From Chrysomallon squamiferum (taxonomy: Eukaryota; Mollusca; Gastropoda; Neomphalida; Peltospiridae), in the NCBI GenBank assembly GCA_012295275.1, contig CM022675.1:3566291-3630290 (forward strand): 64,000 nucleotides of DNA. The letters run 5' to 3'. Under the pieces are notes generated by a model that saw only the letters and a list, made by a program, of their open reading frames with translations, did no database searches and had not been told where the DNA came from. Below are positions 1-21,829 of the stretch, piece after piece (positions within the stretch are counted from its first letter, which is position 1; every line of letters begins with the position of its first letter). Both the position numbers and the translations under genes were made by a program.

Positions 1-301
1 CAAAACCCTCTAACAACAGTAACACCCACCCGGCAAAAATAAAAATAAATATAAATAAAATAAATAAATCTTTGCGTTTTTTATAATCTTCATTGCGTCA
101 GGTTTAAATAAAAATAACTGAAGCGTTTAACATACTGAAAACTGAGATAGCTGAACATCTGCATTTTGGAAAAATCATGGATGGCAGCGTTCGTGCTAGC
201 GTCAACTGTGTTATGAGCACCAAGAGCGGATGATCACATTCTTTTGTCGGTGAATTATTGTTTTTGTACAAAGCATTTGAGCAATTCACCATATTGTAAC
301 G

Positions 302-302
302 T

Positions 303-353
<51 letters not shown>

Positions 354-354
354 T
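302..354. repeat. (TTTA)n microsatellite
   Basis: A run of TTTA tetranucleotides. The remainder of 1-1940 (apart from exon 4 of the minus gene just beyond it) is AT-rich, with an AGT run at about 1246-1284 and AAT/AAC-rich sequence at about 1635-1830. No exon is recognised there. Confidence 0.9.
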
Positions 355-1243
355 TATTTTCTTTAATCTCTATATTATTTAACTTCTGTTTACGATGCAA
401 ACATACCTATTTACCTATATGTATGCATGCAGATCTAGAACTAAATATATATACGTGAGGGTACGAGCGTGCGTTGTGTGTGTGTGTCAGGCTAATAAAA
501 GACAATGGATATAAAATGATCCCAATTTAATGGAAAAGATCTTGATTTTGACCTTATTTGTCGTAATAATATTTTAGACAACGATCTTCTCCTTTACCAA
601 ACAGTTAACACATCAGATGGCAGTTGAAACTTACATGTCTCTTTCTTGCCGAAATGTTTATGTACAGTTCAGTCGAATACTTTCAAAATATTTGAACACG
701 AATGTGAATACAAATTCAGGATTAGAGAAAATATTCAAATACAAATAATTTTAAAATATTATGCAATTATCTGAATAGTAAGAATATGAAATTTAATATA
801 AACCTTTTTAAACAAATTAGAGAACATCATAAATATTACTATAAATCAGTCAGTTAATATAAACAAAGTAAAAACAATATATATATATATATATATTTAA
901 TTAATCGGATCAGTTTCACTATACTATAAGTGAAAATATTCGAAACGTAAAATGTGTTTAAACTGATCAAATATAACACTTTAAAACTGACTTTAAAATA
1001 ATTAACTCACAGTTACAAATGAATCCTTTTTCTATCTCACAGTTCTCTTCTGTTTTGATTATTAATTTGTAATAGTCTTGTTTTACATATCCACATACAC
1101 CGAGAATATCCAAATCAACAGTTATATCTTTTTAAAAAACAAAAGAAAAAATTAAAATCAAAGATAAATAAGCAAATAAATTACATATATAATTGTAAAA
1201 CTGGATTTTTCGTAACAGTAGAAATAGTTATATTACAAGCAGT

Positions 1244-1285
<42 letters not shown>

Positions 1286-1948
1286 ATAGTAGTGGTAGTA
1301 ACATATGATCTAGTGCCAATAACAGCCATATAATATAATTATAATTGATATTAACAAAAAGAGATATTACAAATCCTAAGATAATGCTTTTTATAGTTCT
1401 CATAAATGTTCTTACAAAGCTAAATTTATCAAGCATTTTTTTAATTTTACAAATTACTTGTTTCTTTTTTTCATTGTGTTTTTACAAAATTAAATTAAAT
1501 AAAAATCGTTTCGGTTTTTTAATATATTTTTGTGCAGGTATATTCATTAAACAAATGAATATTAAAAATTAAATATGATCATTAGTTTCAGATTAACATT
1601 GTTTTTAAGAATCCAAGTTTTTGTAACATCATCATCTACAACAACAACAACAAAAACAATAATAACAGCAACAGTAATAATAACAATAAAACAAATAATA
1701 ATAATAGTATGATAATTATAATGGTAATAATAAAAATAATGATAATGATTTTTTATGATAATAATGATGATAATAATAATGACAGTGATAAAAAATAATA
1801 ATGATAATACCAACAACAACGACAGCAACACTACTAATAACTGCATCTTATTTTGTTACCACCATCATTACTGATCACTGACTTTTAAAAGAAATGTGGG
1901 TATTTTGTGTATAAATGAGTAAAATTTACAGATCTAGTAAAATGTTAC

Positions 1949-3567
1949 CTATTTTATATACACTCATTGTGTTTTCAGTCCCGCAGTTTTCTTTGAAGTT
2001 TCCCAAACAACCAGTTTTATTTTGTCTGAGAACAAACGGATATGAAATCTGATTCCAGTAATTAAGACAGTAGCACTTAGCTCCCTATAATAAAAACATT
2101 AAAAAATAAAAATAAATAAAAAATACTTTAACATCAGATTTGTTTTTTTTTCTTTCTTTCTTTACTATTTTTTTATTTTTTACCTCTAATTATGTTCATT
2201 TTAAAGTATATTGGTCTGTACATATGTATCTATGTATGTGTTTATGAATGAGTGTTAGTATCTGTATATGTGTGGATGGATGCATGTGTGTGTGTATATG
2301 TGTGTTTGTGACGGTGTTTCTGTGTGTGTCATAAATTTATCTCATAAACTGCTAACCTGCAATCCAAAATATGTTACACCAGCAGTAGCTTGGTTTTGCT
2401 GACACTCGTAATAACATCGGCTTGCCTGGTTGTCATATTTGTTATGATAAAACTGTATATAGTCTGGTTGTTCATCAACTTCTCCGACATAATCAAACAG
2501 TGGTGTGTTATCCGCTGTAAGCATAACTAGATGTGTTTAATGCAATCGATTTGGAATTGTTTTTAATATAAGGTATTATTGTGTCCATAAAGTGTAGTCT
2601 GACATACACGCATACATACACACATATATATATAATTACAAGCATTTCATTTGTAATGAAATTATTTCTTTGTTAAGCAAGAACCTTCACAAAAAGTGAT
2701 CAGGCCAATAATATAGTATGTACATTACTATAATTAACAAATAATTAAAACACCAACAGCTATACTACTACTACTACTACTGCGATTACTGGTGATGATG
2801 ATCATTATCATGATAAATCTGCAGTCTTATTATAATAAAAATTAAGAAAACAACAAAAACAATAAGAAAAAAAAACAAAAAAACAAATGCTTATAAATAA
2901 TAATATATGCAGAGTAATTATCTTACTTTGCTGTCTGTGCTCAACAGACCTTCGTTCTATGACCCATTTTATATCACGTGACTAGATGCTATCTGTCTAT
3001 AGCAGGGAGAAAAAATATCCACGCTCGTGTTTAATCAAATCTACTTTTTAATTTTCTATTTTATTATAGCGTTTGAAACGTCAATAAATGCACATTATTA
3101 GATACTAACATGTACTTTTACCTGATACTTTTATAACACTCATACACGCCAATAAATGTGTTCATGTTAAGTCCTAACATAAATATAAAAGTAAAACAAA
3201 TTAATCAATTATATCACCTGTCCACATCCATGAACTGTACTGAACTTTAGCTCCAATCCAGTAAGATCCAGCTGTGACGTCACTCAGTAATGTAATATCT
3301 GACGTACTGTATAGGTGTTCTCCACGTTCGTGACATGCATAAACTGCTGTGTCCCATGTAACGTTATTTAATATACGCAGAGTAGCTGTAATGAAACAGA
3401 ATATATTAACTTATAAAACTAATGTAATCGATCGCAAAAGTAACAAAATAAAAATACAATTCTTTCACTTGTAACTAAAATATTTTACCTGACGTAGTAA
3501 ACAGCTGACATAAAATCCCGCTAAAAACTGTCAGAAGCAGACGACTTGTACTCCACAGGTCAGCCAT
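1949..3567 (-). CDS. CTLD/WSC receptor-like gene, first four exons (partial, inverted paralogue)
   Basis: Four exons are read on the minus strand: 3489-3567 (ATG at 3567), 3218-3385, 2357-2514 and 1949-2084. Their phases (1, 1, 0, 1) and GT-AG borders match the plus-strand paralogue exactly. Exon 1 encodes a signal peptide beginning MADLWSTSRLLLTVFSGILC. Exon 2 encodes the N-terminal half of a C-type lectin-like domain, with TWDTAVYACHERG and YWIGAKVQYSSWMW. Exons 3 and 4 encode a WSC domain, with RCYYECQQ, YFGLQ, AKCYCLNYW and ENCGTENTMSVY. No homologue of exon 5 is visible down to base 1, so either intron 4 continues beyond the window (at least 1.9 kb, against 0.93 kb in the paralogue) or the gene is truncated. 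The frame is open throughout. The product would be secreted or cell-surface; its ligand is unknown. Confidence 0.8.
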
Positions 3568-3910
3568 GACACCTTGTGACCTGTACAAAGAAGTAAAACA
3601 TTATCTGTGTTTAACAATACCGGTCTGTCACAAACTAAAAATAATTTTGTAAAACGATATAGCAACTTTAAAAACTATAGTAATACCACAGAACTACCTA
3701 TACGTAGATGACTAATAATAAAATATTTTTGATTACCGATGTAGCTAGTACTCGTTTGAAATCTTACGTTAGACTGTTCATTAAAACACTTTTGTGTTTA
3801 ACAAACCATGAAGTGAACAGAGTGTGACTGCTGTCCTAGAAAGAAAATAACTCACGCGTTCACTTCAAATAAACTTACTAAATACAGACTGTCTACCTGT
3901 TTGTTTTGTG
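3480..3910 (-). repeat. Left arm of inverted duplication (promoter, exon 1)
   Basis: This segment holds exon 1 and its upstream region on the minus strand. It is recognisably the inverted copy of 6195-6595. Shared stretches include the TTTCTTTCTAGGACAGCAG region, the run AAACACAAAAGTGTTTT and the TTTCAAACG block. The similarity continues through exon 2 and into intron 2. The two genes are therefore transcribed away from each other from duplicated promoters. Confidence 0.75.
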
Positions 3911-4369
3911 TTCATTTTCAAGTTAAAGATGACGACGGCTTTGATGATGACTATATTCACGATAATGTTGTTATTATGTGCTTTCGTTTTATTTTCACTT
4001 TTAAATGATTTTTTTAGATCAACTCTTTTTCTTTCAATTCCTTTTCTTTTTCACACATATATAGACACACACACATACATGTATATAGACACACACACAT
4101 ACATACACACCTCCGTCAGTATGTATACATACATGCTTATCTGTGTATGTCTATTCATCTGTTTGTATGTTTATATTATACAGATGTGTGTATGTAGATA
4201 CACATACATACATTCATATTCACACATATACGTAAGAATACATGATTTAATCTCTTTATGTATGTTTACACAACCACACAAACACATACACATGTGTTTG
4301 ATTAGATGTACACATCTACCTACATTTATACATACCCAGAAACACACTGGTATATACTGTATAACAATT

Positions 4370-4480
4370 ATTCTGAGGTATTTCTCGTTTGAAATCTTAC
4401 ATCAGACTTTTCTATCCTTGAAAGAAAATAACTCAGACGTTAACTTGAAATAAACTTGCTAAACCTGTTTTATGTGTGTT
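4370..4480 (-). repeat. Truncated third copy of the receptor promoter flank
   Basis: The stretch containing CTCGTTTGAAATCTTAC, GAAAGAAAATAACTCA and TTGAAATAAACTTGCTAAA repeats the flank at about 3755-3910 in the same orientation. Some 50 central bases are missing and no exon 1 is attached. It lies beside the minisatellite and looks like debris of a further duplication. Confidence 0.55.
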
Positions 4481-4749
4481 CGTTTTATTTATTATTTATT
4501 TATTTTTATAAATCATCTCTGTTTCTTTGTCGCTCTATTTAAAAGATGAATTTTGAAATAGATGGAGTTATTCAGTTTACTGCTTGTGTTAACGAAACAG
4601 AAGAAGAAGAAGAAAGAAAAAGAGGTGATATGAAGAAATAAAAAAAAAAAAAAAAAAAAAAAAGAAAGAGAGAAAAGTGGACAGAGGTGACGGAATAATT
4701 GTTATACAGTTTATGTCAGCGTGTTTCTGTGTTAAATATGAACGTAGGT

Positions 4750-5785
4750 AGATATGTGCATCTACATAAACACATGTGTATATATAAACATACACATACA
4801 GAGAAATACATACAGACACATAAACACGTGTGTATATATAAACATACACATAGAGAAATACATACAGACACATAAACATGTGTGTATATCTAAACATACA
4901 CATACAGAGAAATACATACAGACACATATACACGTGTGTATATATAAACATACACATACAGAGAAATACATACAGACACATAAACACGTGTGTATATATA
5001 AACATACACATAGAGAAATACATACAGACACATAAACATGTGTGTATATCTAAACATACACATACAGAGAAATACATACAGACACATATACACATGTGTA
5101 TATATAAACATACACATACAAAGAAATACATACAGACACATAAACATGTGTGTATATATAAACATACACATACAGAGAAATACATACAGACACATAAACA
5201 CGTGTGTATATATAAACATACACATACAGAGAAATACATACAGACACATAAACATGTGTGTGTATATATATAAACATACATACAGACACATAAACATGTG
5301 TGTATATATAAACATACACATACAGAGAAATACATACAGACACACAAACATGTGTATATATATAAACATACACATACAGAGAAATACATACAGACACATA
5401 AACACGTGTGTATATATAAACATACACATACAGAGAAATACATACAGACACATAAACATGTGTGTATATATAAACATACACATACAGACACATAAACATG
5501 TGTGTATATATAAACATACACATACAGAGAAATACATACAGACACATAAACATGTGTGTATATATAAACATACACATACAGAGAAATACATACAGACACA
5601 TAAACACGTGTGTATATATAAACATACACATACAGAGAAATACACACAGACACATAAACACGTGTCTATATATAAACATACACATACAGAGAAATACACA
5701 CAGACACATAAACACGTGTGTATATATAAACATACACATACAGAGAAATACACACAGACACATAAACATGTGTGTATATATACTG
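4750..5785. repeat. 54-bp minisatellite, about 19 copies
   Basis: The unit reads approximately ACACGTGTGTATATATAAAC followed by ATACACATACAGAGAAATAC and ATACAGACACATAA. The CACGTG core varies to CATGTG between copies. Because 54 is a multiple of three, both strands stay open in several frames, giving spurious long reading frames of an 18-residue Tyr/His/Thr-rich repeat. There is no start context, splice structure or GC rise, so it is not coding. It lies at the centre of the inverted receptor duplication. Confidence 0.9.
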
Positions 5786-6510
5786 ACAAAGGTGGATATG
5801 TTTCTGTATGTGTCTATGCACGTGTATGTGTGAATGTACGTGCGTATGCGTGTATTTGTGAATGACTATAAGTATATATGTGTCTGTAGTGTATGTCTAT
5901 GTATGTATCTTTGAGTGTGTTTTATTACTTTCTTGTTCTAGGCAGAAAACGAAGTATAGTATTCACATTAAACAGAAAATCTTTAACTATTTAAATTATT
6001 TCAGCCCTTCTATATTTCTCATTATTATGAAAATCATTAAATTTCTATCACAACATCATGATCGTGATCATAACATAATACAACATCATCTTAATTATAA
6101 TCATCATCGTCGTCGTCGTCATCTACATAATAATAATAGAATTATCGTAATTACAGTGTCATCATCTTCCTCTTCGTCATAAAAACTAGTACAAAGCAAA
6201 CAGGTAGATAGTCTATATTTAGCAAGTTTATTTAATGCAGACGTGTGAGTTATTTTCTTTCTAGGACAGCAGACACACTCTGTTCACTTCCTGATTTGTT
6301 AAACACAAAAGTGTTTTAGCATACAAAGTTTAACGTAAGATTTCAAACGTATTAACTACCTCGGTAATTACGATCATCTGCGTATAACTATTTTCTTGTA
6401 TTACTAGAGTTTTTGAAGATATATTGTTTTACAAAAGTCATCTTTCCGAAAAACGGGTGTTTGTGAAAATAGATCAGTGTTTTACTTCCTTGTACAGCTA
6501 GCAGGGTGTC

Positions 6511-14319
<7,809 letters not shown>

Positions 14320-14498
14320 TTATGTTAATAATTCTGTGTTCTTTTGTGATTTCTTGATTTCATAGGAAGAACAAATGTTGTATAATTTGTAATACATGAT
14401 TACATGGTGACATACAAGTGGTTAAGAATGATACAAATGTGGAGAGGAAACCTGATGTTACCAAACATGGACTACTCGTTTTTTTATTATTAACAAGA

Positions 14499-14550
14499 TT
14501 TATACCCTCTCACAGACAGGGGTAGTGGCTGGAATAGGAAATATTTTGTG
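14499..14550. mobile_element. Relic of mollusc-type interspersed repeat (SINE-like)
   Basis: The stretch with CCCTCTCACAGACAGG and TAGTGGCTGGAA resembles the core of an interspersed sequence that I recall as very common in mollusc noncoding DNA (CCCACAGACAGG ... CACTGGCTGGAA). The same core recurs at 36611-36715 and 42860-42955. It lies within the probable 3' UTR of the receptor. Confidence 0.4.
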
Positions 14551-14818
14551 TGTGACAAGCTCTGAATTACACAAAGTTAACAAAAATTACTTTTATTTTA
14601 CAATCCTTCTCACACACACACACCCACACACATGCATATGTACATGTATGTATATGCATCTATGTAAAAATTATTGAATAGATTTGTTTTAAGGTGGGTT
14701 AACTTTATGTATATTTTTATATTCATTATTGTTGGTTTGTTTTTAATTTTTAAACACACCTCAATTTATCAAAATATTTTTATCATCAGGGAAGTGAAGG
14801 CAGTTCAGTACTGTGATT

Positions 14819-14824
14819 AATAAA
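14819..14824 (+). terminator. Candidate poly(A) signal of the plus-strand receptor
   Basis: AATAAA lies 500 bp after the stop codon at 14319. Another AATAAA near 15266 is an alternative. The intervening sequence is AT-rich with CA and TATG repeats, as expected of a 3' UTR. Confidence 0.35.
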
Positions 14825-15199
14825 CAATCATTTTACAATAATCTTAAATACCGGTGCTGTAAGTAGTCAAATAGGTCTCAAAGGGAGAATAAATGTGTGA
14901 ATATTTACATAATTAGATAGAGATAAACAGAGATTGATAGGTCTATGTATGTAAACAGTTATACATAGGATTAGCTATACAAGTCTGCTGGCAGAGATGT
15001 ATGCAAATGTTTATATACACACATATTTAGTCTACATTTTATATATATATGTATGTATGTATATGCATTTAGTCTGTATATATATGTATGTATGTATATG
15101 CATTTAGTCTGTACATATACATTTGTATTTAGCAGATTATTTATATATATATTTATATATATACTTGTATGTGTGTTCAATCAATTTATAATTTAAATT

Positions 15200-17188
15200 A
15201 ATTACCACCTACAAATGTTATTTGGTTAGCATTAGAGAATTTTACATCCATCAGTTTTTATTCTGAAATAAAATTAACACAGTAAATTTAAAACAACAAC
15301 AAAAACATTTCCTTATAAAGTTTCTTTTTATTGAAACCTCAAAATGAAGCTACTGTATTTTGTAGTTTTTTACAGAAACAAATAGATTTAAAATAAAATA
15401 AAATCACCGGGATTAATCATGTAGATATGCAACTACAAACATGATTCTGATTGGTTGCTTCATTGTGTAATATCTGTATCTCTGCTTCTGAGTGGTTAGT
15501 TATAATTGCATCACAGTATTTGATTGGATAGTATATATAATTTATGTACAAAAAAGATCACTTGCAACTGCTTATCCTGGCATAGACTTGTCAATGACTA
15601 CGACACTAAATTTAACACATTAATCAATTTACTATACACTACCAATTTCTTTTGTTTTTAACATTACAACATTAAATAGTATTTCATAATAATACAGTAA
15701 ACTGGACTGACTGTTTTATACTGCAAAACATTCATCCATGACACACCTAATATAAGTTCATTCTTAGCAATAAATTTCATAAATTCTTTAAATTAACTAA
15801 CTAGATAATGATTGGCGAGGTCAAATACAATTCATTGTTATTCTTCTTTATTCTATTTGTTATTCTTCTTTATTCTATTTTTTATTTTTATTCTCTTTTT
15901 TTTTTATAATATCTATTTTAAACTTGTTCTCTTTACTAACAAAGGTCTGATTATAAAAATCACCCTATTTTATATAGAAAATTTATATTACTTGAACATG
16001 AAACTAAAACACAACTACACACAAACACAAGAATTAATCAAATCATACATTATCCTGTATATAGATAGACCTGGTATATAACTGGTATAAAATCATTCTT
16101 GTTTATAAATTTCAAATTTACCCTCACATTCTCATATAAAAATCAGTCAAGTTAACAAAATCAGTTGAAAATATAAAATACGTAGACAATACATATCTCA
16201 CTGCTTTGTACATAAATTATCTTACGAGTTTATAATTTACACAGATTTTACAATGTAATTACAGTGTTATTAAACAGAAAGTTAATTAATAAAATTATTG
16301 AGGGCTTGGAATCACAGTGGTCTAAAAAAAATAGAAAAAGATTATCTATGATAGATTCTGATAAAATCTGTCACTGTTAGAACTGTGTGAAGTTTCTAAC
16401 TTTTGACAATCGTTTTTAACTCAATCCAATTTTGTGAGCATTATTTTTATTTTAATACTTCAGTATTAATCATTTCAAAAAACTAAGTGATGCTCTGATT
16501 CTAAGCCTTTCTTTTTATATTGTTACATTAATAAAATGATTATATACTTTTATATTACGAATAAAATATTCTTTCAACAAAGCTTTTTTTTTTCTTTTAT
16601 CATTTCTGAGACTGGTTTTGTTGAATCTTTTTTGAAACAGTTCTTTAATATTAATGTTGCTAAAATTGCATACCATTATGCAATATATATTATATTAAAT
16701 TTAAAATAATATAAATTTATTTCATACTAAACTTGCTGAAATTGCATAGCATAATTTATTATATCTTATGACTGAAGAAATGTATAGACTATTTTGCAGA
16801 CATTAAAAATTTTTGGTTACAAAAATTGGTTATGTTAATAAACTTTTAACACTTCCAATATTATGACTGCAGAAATAAATAAAATTACAAAATAAAAAAA
16901 ATCAGTTAATACAGCAATGAAGTACTGCCAACAATATATTTGTAACAATACGAATTGAAAACCAGACAAAAACAATATTAACAATTCCCTGAGTAAATTT
17001 GTACACAAAACTTTCAAAGAAACATAAAAATAAACAAAAACATCAGAAGAGTTAGCTGCCCTTCCAAGCAGAATAAATTGTGCATAATATATATTTAAAA
17101 TTTTAAAATTATCACAAAATATTGTGAAGCAGTAGAAGAAAAAAAAAATGATATAAAAATTAAGAAATAATAATAATAATAATAATAA

Positions 17189-17253
<65 letters not shown>

Positions 17254-19126
17254 TTATTTGCATTTTTATAAATTTTTAAATATTTGTATATAAAAATAAA
17301 ATTGATTAAGGCATGATGTTTAATTTGAAATAGTTTCTCAGTAATTATTTTCCAAGATGTTAACATAAAAATGGTAAATATCTCCCTGATCTGAGAAAAA
17401 AAATTCAATATTTTTCTCCAGTCAACACATTAAAATACTGTATCATACAATTAAAATTATTTAACAAAAATGCTCAAATAAATAAATACCAGTAAACACA
17501 TTTCATTCTTCACAGATCAACAAAACACTATAAAAATGTCTCATAAAATATTATTAAAAATACAAATTCTGTTTTTAAAAAATGTATTAAAATCCCTGAG
17601 CTTGCAAAAATATTAAATTTGTGAAAGGAATTTGGTTGATATGTGACATGTCATGCTTAATGAAAACTAATCTTATATATGAATGGCTGAGAACATGAAT
17701 TAACCTGTAATTAAGACAAAACAAGTGAATCATTCAGTGACCAATGTTAATAAGATTTCTAAATGCCTGAATGTGTACATATCTCTATATATTTAAGTAT
17801 ACACTTTTATTTATTATTTTCTTTTATTTTCCATTGTCATTTTCTTTTTTTTCTTTTTTTTTTTTTTGAAAGTTACTATTTTGAAAATTAATTTTTCTTA
17901 TACATATTTTTTTGATTGTGATTTTCTAAAATGAAAAAAAGAATGTGTGAATCCTAAAAATGAATGGAAAAAAATTCTGAGATTTATAGAAAACATTTTT
18001 TTTTTTTTCTTCAAATCCATGTACCTAACCATAAATACACCAAAAATCCAAATTCTTGGGAGTTAGACCAAACTAGGTTTGAGCTCTTCATATTATTATA
18101 ATTCATAAACACTGAAAATAACTTGACAAATACCAACTCTGTGGTATGTGATGCTTTGCTGACATTAGTATAATCACAAACCTTGAACATCACAAAGTTA
18201 ACATGAACAAAACATGTGTTAGTCTTCTTACATTTGTACACACCACACTGGGAAGTTATTTCAATATCTGATTTTGATTGATTGTATTTGTCCATCACAA
18301 ACGTGAAGTTAACTTCATATGATAGTGTTCACACAAGTATATCACATATATATTACTGAAACAATCATGCACAGGTACACACATAATCATACCTGAATTT
18401 CAAAAGTAGATATAATACAGTTTATGCACACTAGTATCACTTGTAAATAAAACCATTCTAAATTAAAAAAAATTAAAAAGAATAAAATTAAAAAGAACAA
18501 TCAGTTTGTTTATTACTGTATTTATGACTAGGCTGATGGATTTATTATTCCCCTCCCCCAACAGAAAATCACAATCGCTACTTGAACAGAAATTTAATTT
18601 TCATACTTTTAACTTTACCACATTTAATGTCAAATTAAAGACCGTTTCGTTACTAAACAGACTGAGTCTCCACTGTCAATCTCAATTTTTACTCCACGGT
18701 TTTAAAATAAATAAAAATGAGCTTGTACAACAAAGACTGAGTCTTCAGTAAGATGATTTTGATCTGTTTCATATGGGGATTTATATATTTTTTTTTTTTT
18801 TCTCTTTTTTCTTTTAGCCTGAAGTTATTACTTTCCATTCATACAGAAGAGTGTGTATGTACATATTCCTTATCATTTCACAAAATGACAGTGATATTTT
18901 TAAAACCACTAAAATATATTTGTATGAAATAAAACTATAAACAAAACAGTAACAATCACACACACATTAAAAACACATTTTATATAAATTTACTCACAAA
19001 CATCCACACTACAACCATGTTAAAACACAACAAAGTAACAGAAAACATGATTAAAAAAGAGTAAATATCAATTATCATAATTTACCATAAATTATCATCA
19101 TCATTATTATTACATTTATCATTATC

Positions 19127-19192
<66 letters not shown>

Positions 19193-19517
19193 AGCCAAAT
19201 ATTAGTTATTATTACTATTATTATTACTATTAATATTATAAAAAACTGAATATTAATTAATAAATAAAAAATAAAATAATAATAGTTATAAACTTTATGT
19301 GGTATAAAAAAAGGTTCACAAATAAATGACAATATTAAAATGATTATATTAGGTTAGATTTGTGTATGAAAATTTAGTTTGCTTGATCAATCAGAAACAA
19401 AAGAACTGAATATAAAATAAAAATAAAGATCACTACACAGTTTAAGACAAAGCACTAACTAAAACGCTGAAAACATCAATCAAACATTAAATTCTTTTTA
19501 AAAACAGCACTACACAC

Positions 19518-19555
<38 letters not shown>

Positions 19556-21340
19556 ATTCTCACACACACACACACAGACATACTCAAACACACAATCGCG
19601 AACACATACCTACATAATACCAATTTACAAATGTATACAAGGTATACAATAACACATTATATATTCATTCATACCGCACACATCAACACACACATATCTA
19701 TATTGTATTAATTTACATACATTAATCTACAAACATTAAATAGAGTTTATATTTAGCATGTAACAGTTATTAATACAAGTTACCTACCAGATATATTACT
19801 CAAGTGGACATTACAAGTTTTTTAACAGATTTCTTTTTTCACACATCTGTTATCTCTTACTTAACACATACAGTAATTTGAGCAATTTTACTCATAATAC
19901 TGAGAAGAAAAGACAAAAAATTTAAAATAACCAAGCCTTAATTGGTAACCATGTTAAGTTTAAAATATTCAGATAAATTTAAATTCAGTTATTTCTTGAA
20001 TGTGCCAGAATTACTAATGTAAAAAGACAGGCTACATCTAGTTTTTGATATCTCATCCACTATTCTGTATGTGTAATAATCAAAAATATTCATACTTGAG
20101 GAAAGTATAGAATAATCAAGAATTAAAAAGATGTACATACTGGAAGCAGGAAAGTGGAAATCTCAGATTTTATAAATATTTATACCTTCCTCTCACATCT
20201 GATTAATATTTAACATTTTCTCTGGCTGTCACTTTTATCCCAGATCACTAGTGATTCATATTTCATTTTTTCCTGATATCATTTAATCCATCCCCACTTA
20301 AATATCTGAGATTTTGTGAATGCAGACAGCCCACATTAACCAGTACGACATCCAAGATTTTGACCAGCTGAGTTCTAAAAATGAGTTTAATATTTACCTC
20401 TCTGCAAACACATTTCTTTGAATATCTACTTTCTTTTATTCATTGCTTTATAACTGACAGAATAAAATATTTCTACTATTATGACACGTTTTTGTGTATG
20501 TATATGGTTTTGTGTATCTTTACACAAAATATATTTCCATATATTATGTAAGATATTATGTCTACACACAAGTATACGTATGTTAAGACACAAACTTGGA
20601 TATCTGTATATACATATCCATGTATATATTTGTTTATCTTATTATATTTTGTTTTACAATTGTTTCAGAGAGTAATTTTCCACCATACTCTGACTTTTAT
20701 ATATATTTCTCAACATTTGAATTTTATACGTGCTAATTTATTTTTTCAAAAACAAGCTTAAAACCTATTTCAGGTGCTGGAGAAAATTTTGTATAATTTC
20801 GACTGTTTTTATATATTAAAGAAGTTCACATTATAAAATATATACATTTGTATATTTTTTGTAAAGTTTATAATTACTGATTTTTCATACATGAAATTTC
20901 TGCAAAAGATGATATACATATATATATATAATTTTTAATTTTATTTGTCAAGACTTTTCTTTGACTGAAATATTATTCTTACATAAATTTGCATTTTTTA
21001 TAATTACTACTATTTTCAATACACAACAGTAAATAAAAAGAATAATTCTACTACAGTCAACATATGTAAAATTAGCTTTTTAAAAAAATATTTTATAGTC
21101 GTTCAAGAGATCATAAAATATTTTTATCAGAAACAATCACATACTTTAGCATTTCTTTATAATTTAATGTTTTATACTTATACACGTCTCTTACAAACAT
21201 ATCAAATTATGAAATAAAGCATGGGTGACACCAATATACATTTGTATACATTTTAGTTTAATATTTTACAACTATCAAAGTTACTCTTCACTTAACACAA
21301 CAGTTCTGTCAGCAACACTCATACATTTGTTTTACCCATT
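15200..21340. other. No gene recognised; AT-rich with simple repeats
   Basis: No exon with supporting splice sites and plausible protein is seen on either strand. It contains (ATT)n at about 17170-17250, (ATC/ATT)n at 19106-19192 and (CA)n at 19519-19575, plus scattered poly-A and poly-T. It separates the 3' ends of two convergent genes, so long 3' UTRs may reach into it. Confidence 0.6.
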
Positions 21341-21356
21341 TTTGTAAATTAAAAAA

Positions 21357-21775
21357 TTGTAAATATTCAAATATCTCGTACACTGAACATAACAAAACAG
21401 TACTGTAATTATTCAAATATCTCGTACACTGAACATCACAAAACAGTTCTGTAATTATTCAAATATCTCGTACACTGAACATCACAAAACAGTTCTGTAA
21501 TTATTCAAATATCTCGTACACTGAACATCACAAAACAGTTCTGTAATTATTCAAATATCTCATTACACTGAACATCACAAAACAGTTCTGTAATTATTCA
21601 AATATCTCGTACACTGAACATTACAAAACAGTTCTGTAATTATTCAAATATCTCGTACACTGAACATTACAAAACAGTTCTGTAATTATTCAAATATCTC
21701 GTACACTGAACATTACAAAACAGTTCTGTAATTATTCAAATATCTCGTACACTGAACATCACAAAACAGTTCTGC
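21357..21775. repeat. 46-bp tandem array, about 9 copies, after the bZIP stop codon
   Basis: The unit begins CTGTAATTATTCAAATATCT and continues with CGTACACTGAACATCACAAA and ACAGTT. Copies are nearly identical, the main variants being CATC/CATT/CATA and one insertion at 21561. The array starts 55 bp beyond the bZIP stop codon on the minus strand, so it probably lies in the 3' UTR. Low divergence implies recent expansion. Confidence 0.9.
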
Positions 21776-21829
21776 TATGGCTGAGTCGCATCTTTCATTA
21801 ACATTTCTCACAAAACGTTTTCACAATTC

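Noticed and set aside
104-292. Possible transposase fragment in the first 300 bp
   Set aside because: Both strands give short open stretches of somewhat raised GC, but no motif could be assigned.
4589-5865. Very long overlapping reading frames on both strands of the minisatellite
   Set aside because: They arise because the 54-bp unit is divisible by three and lacks stops. The composition is pure repeat, with no splice or start support.
18011-18295. Minus-strand ATG frame of 94 codons
   Set aside because: Codon use and composition match the AT-rich surroundings, and it shows no domain. It may simply lie in the long 3' flank of the bZIP gene.
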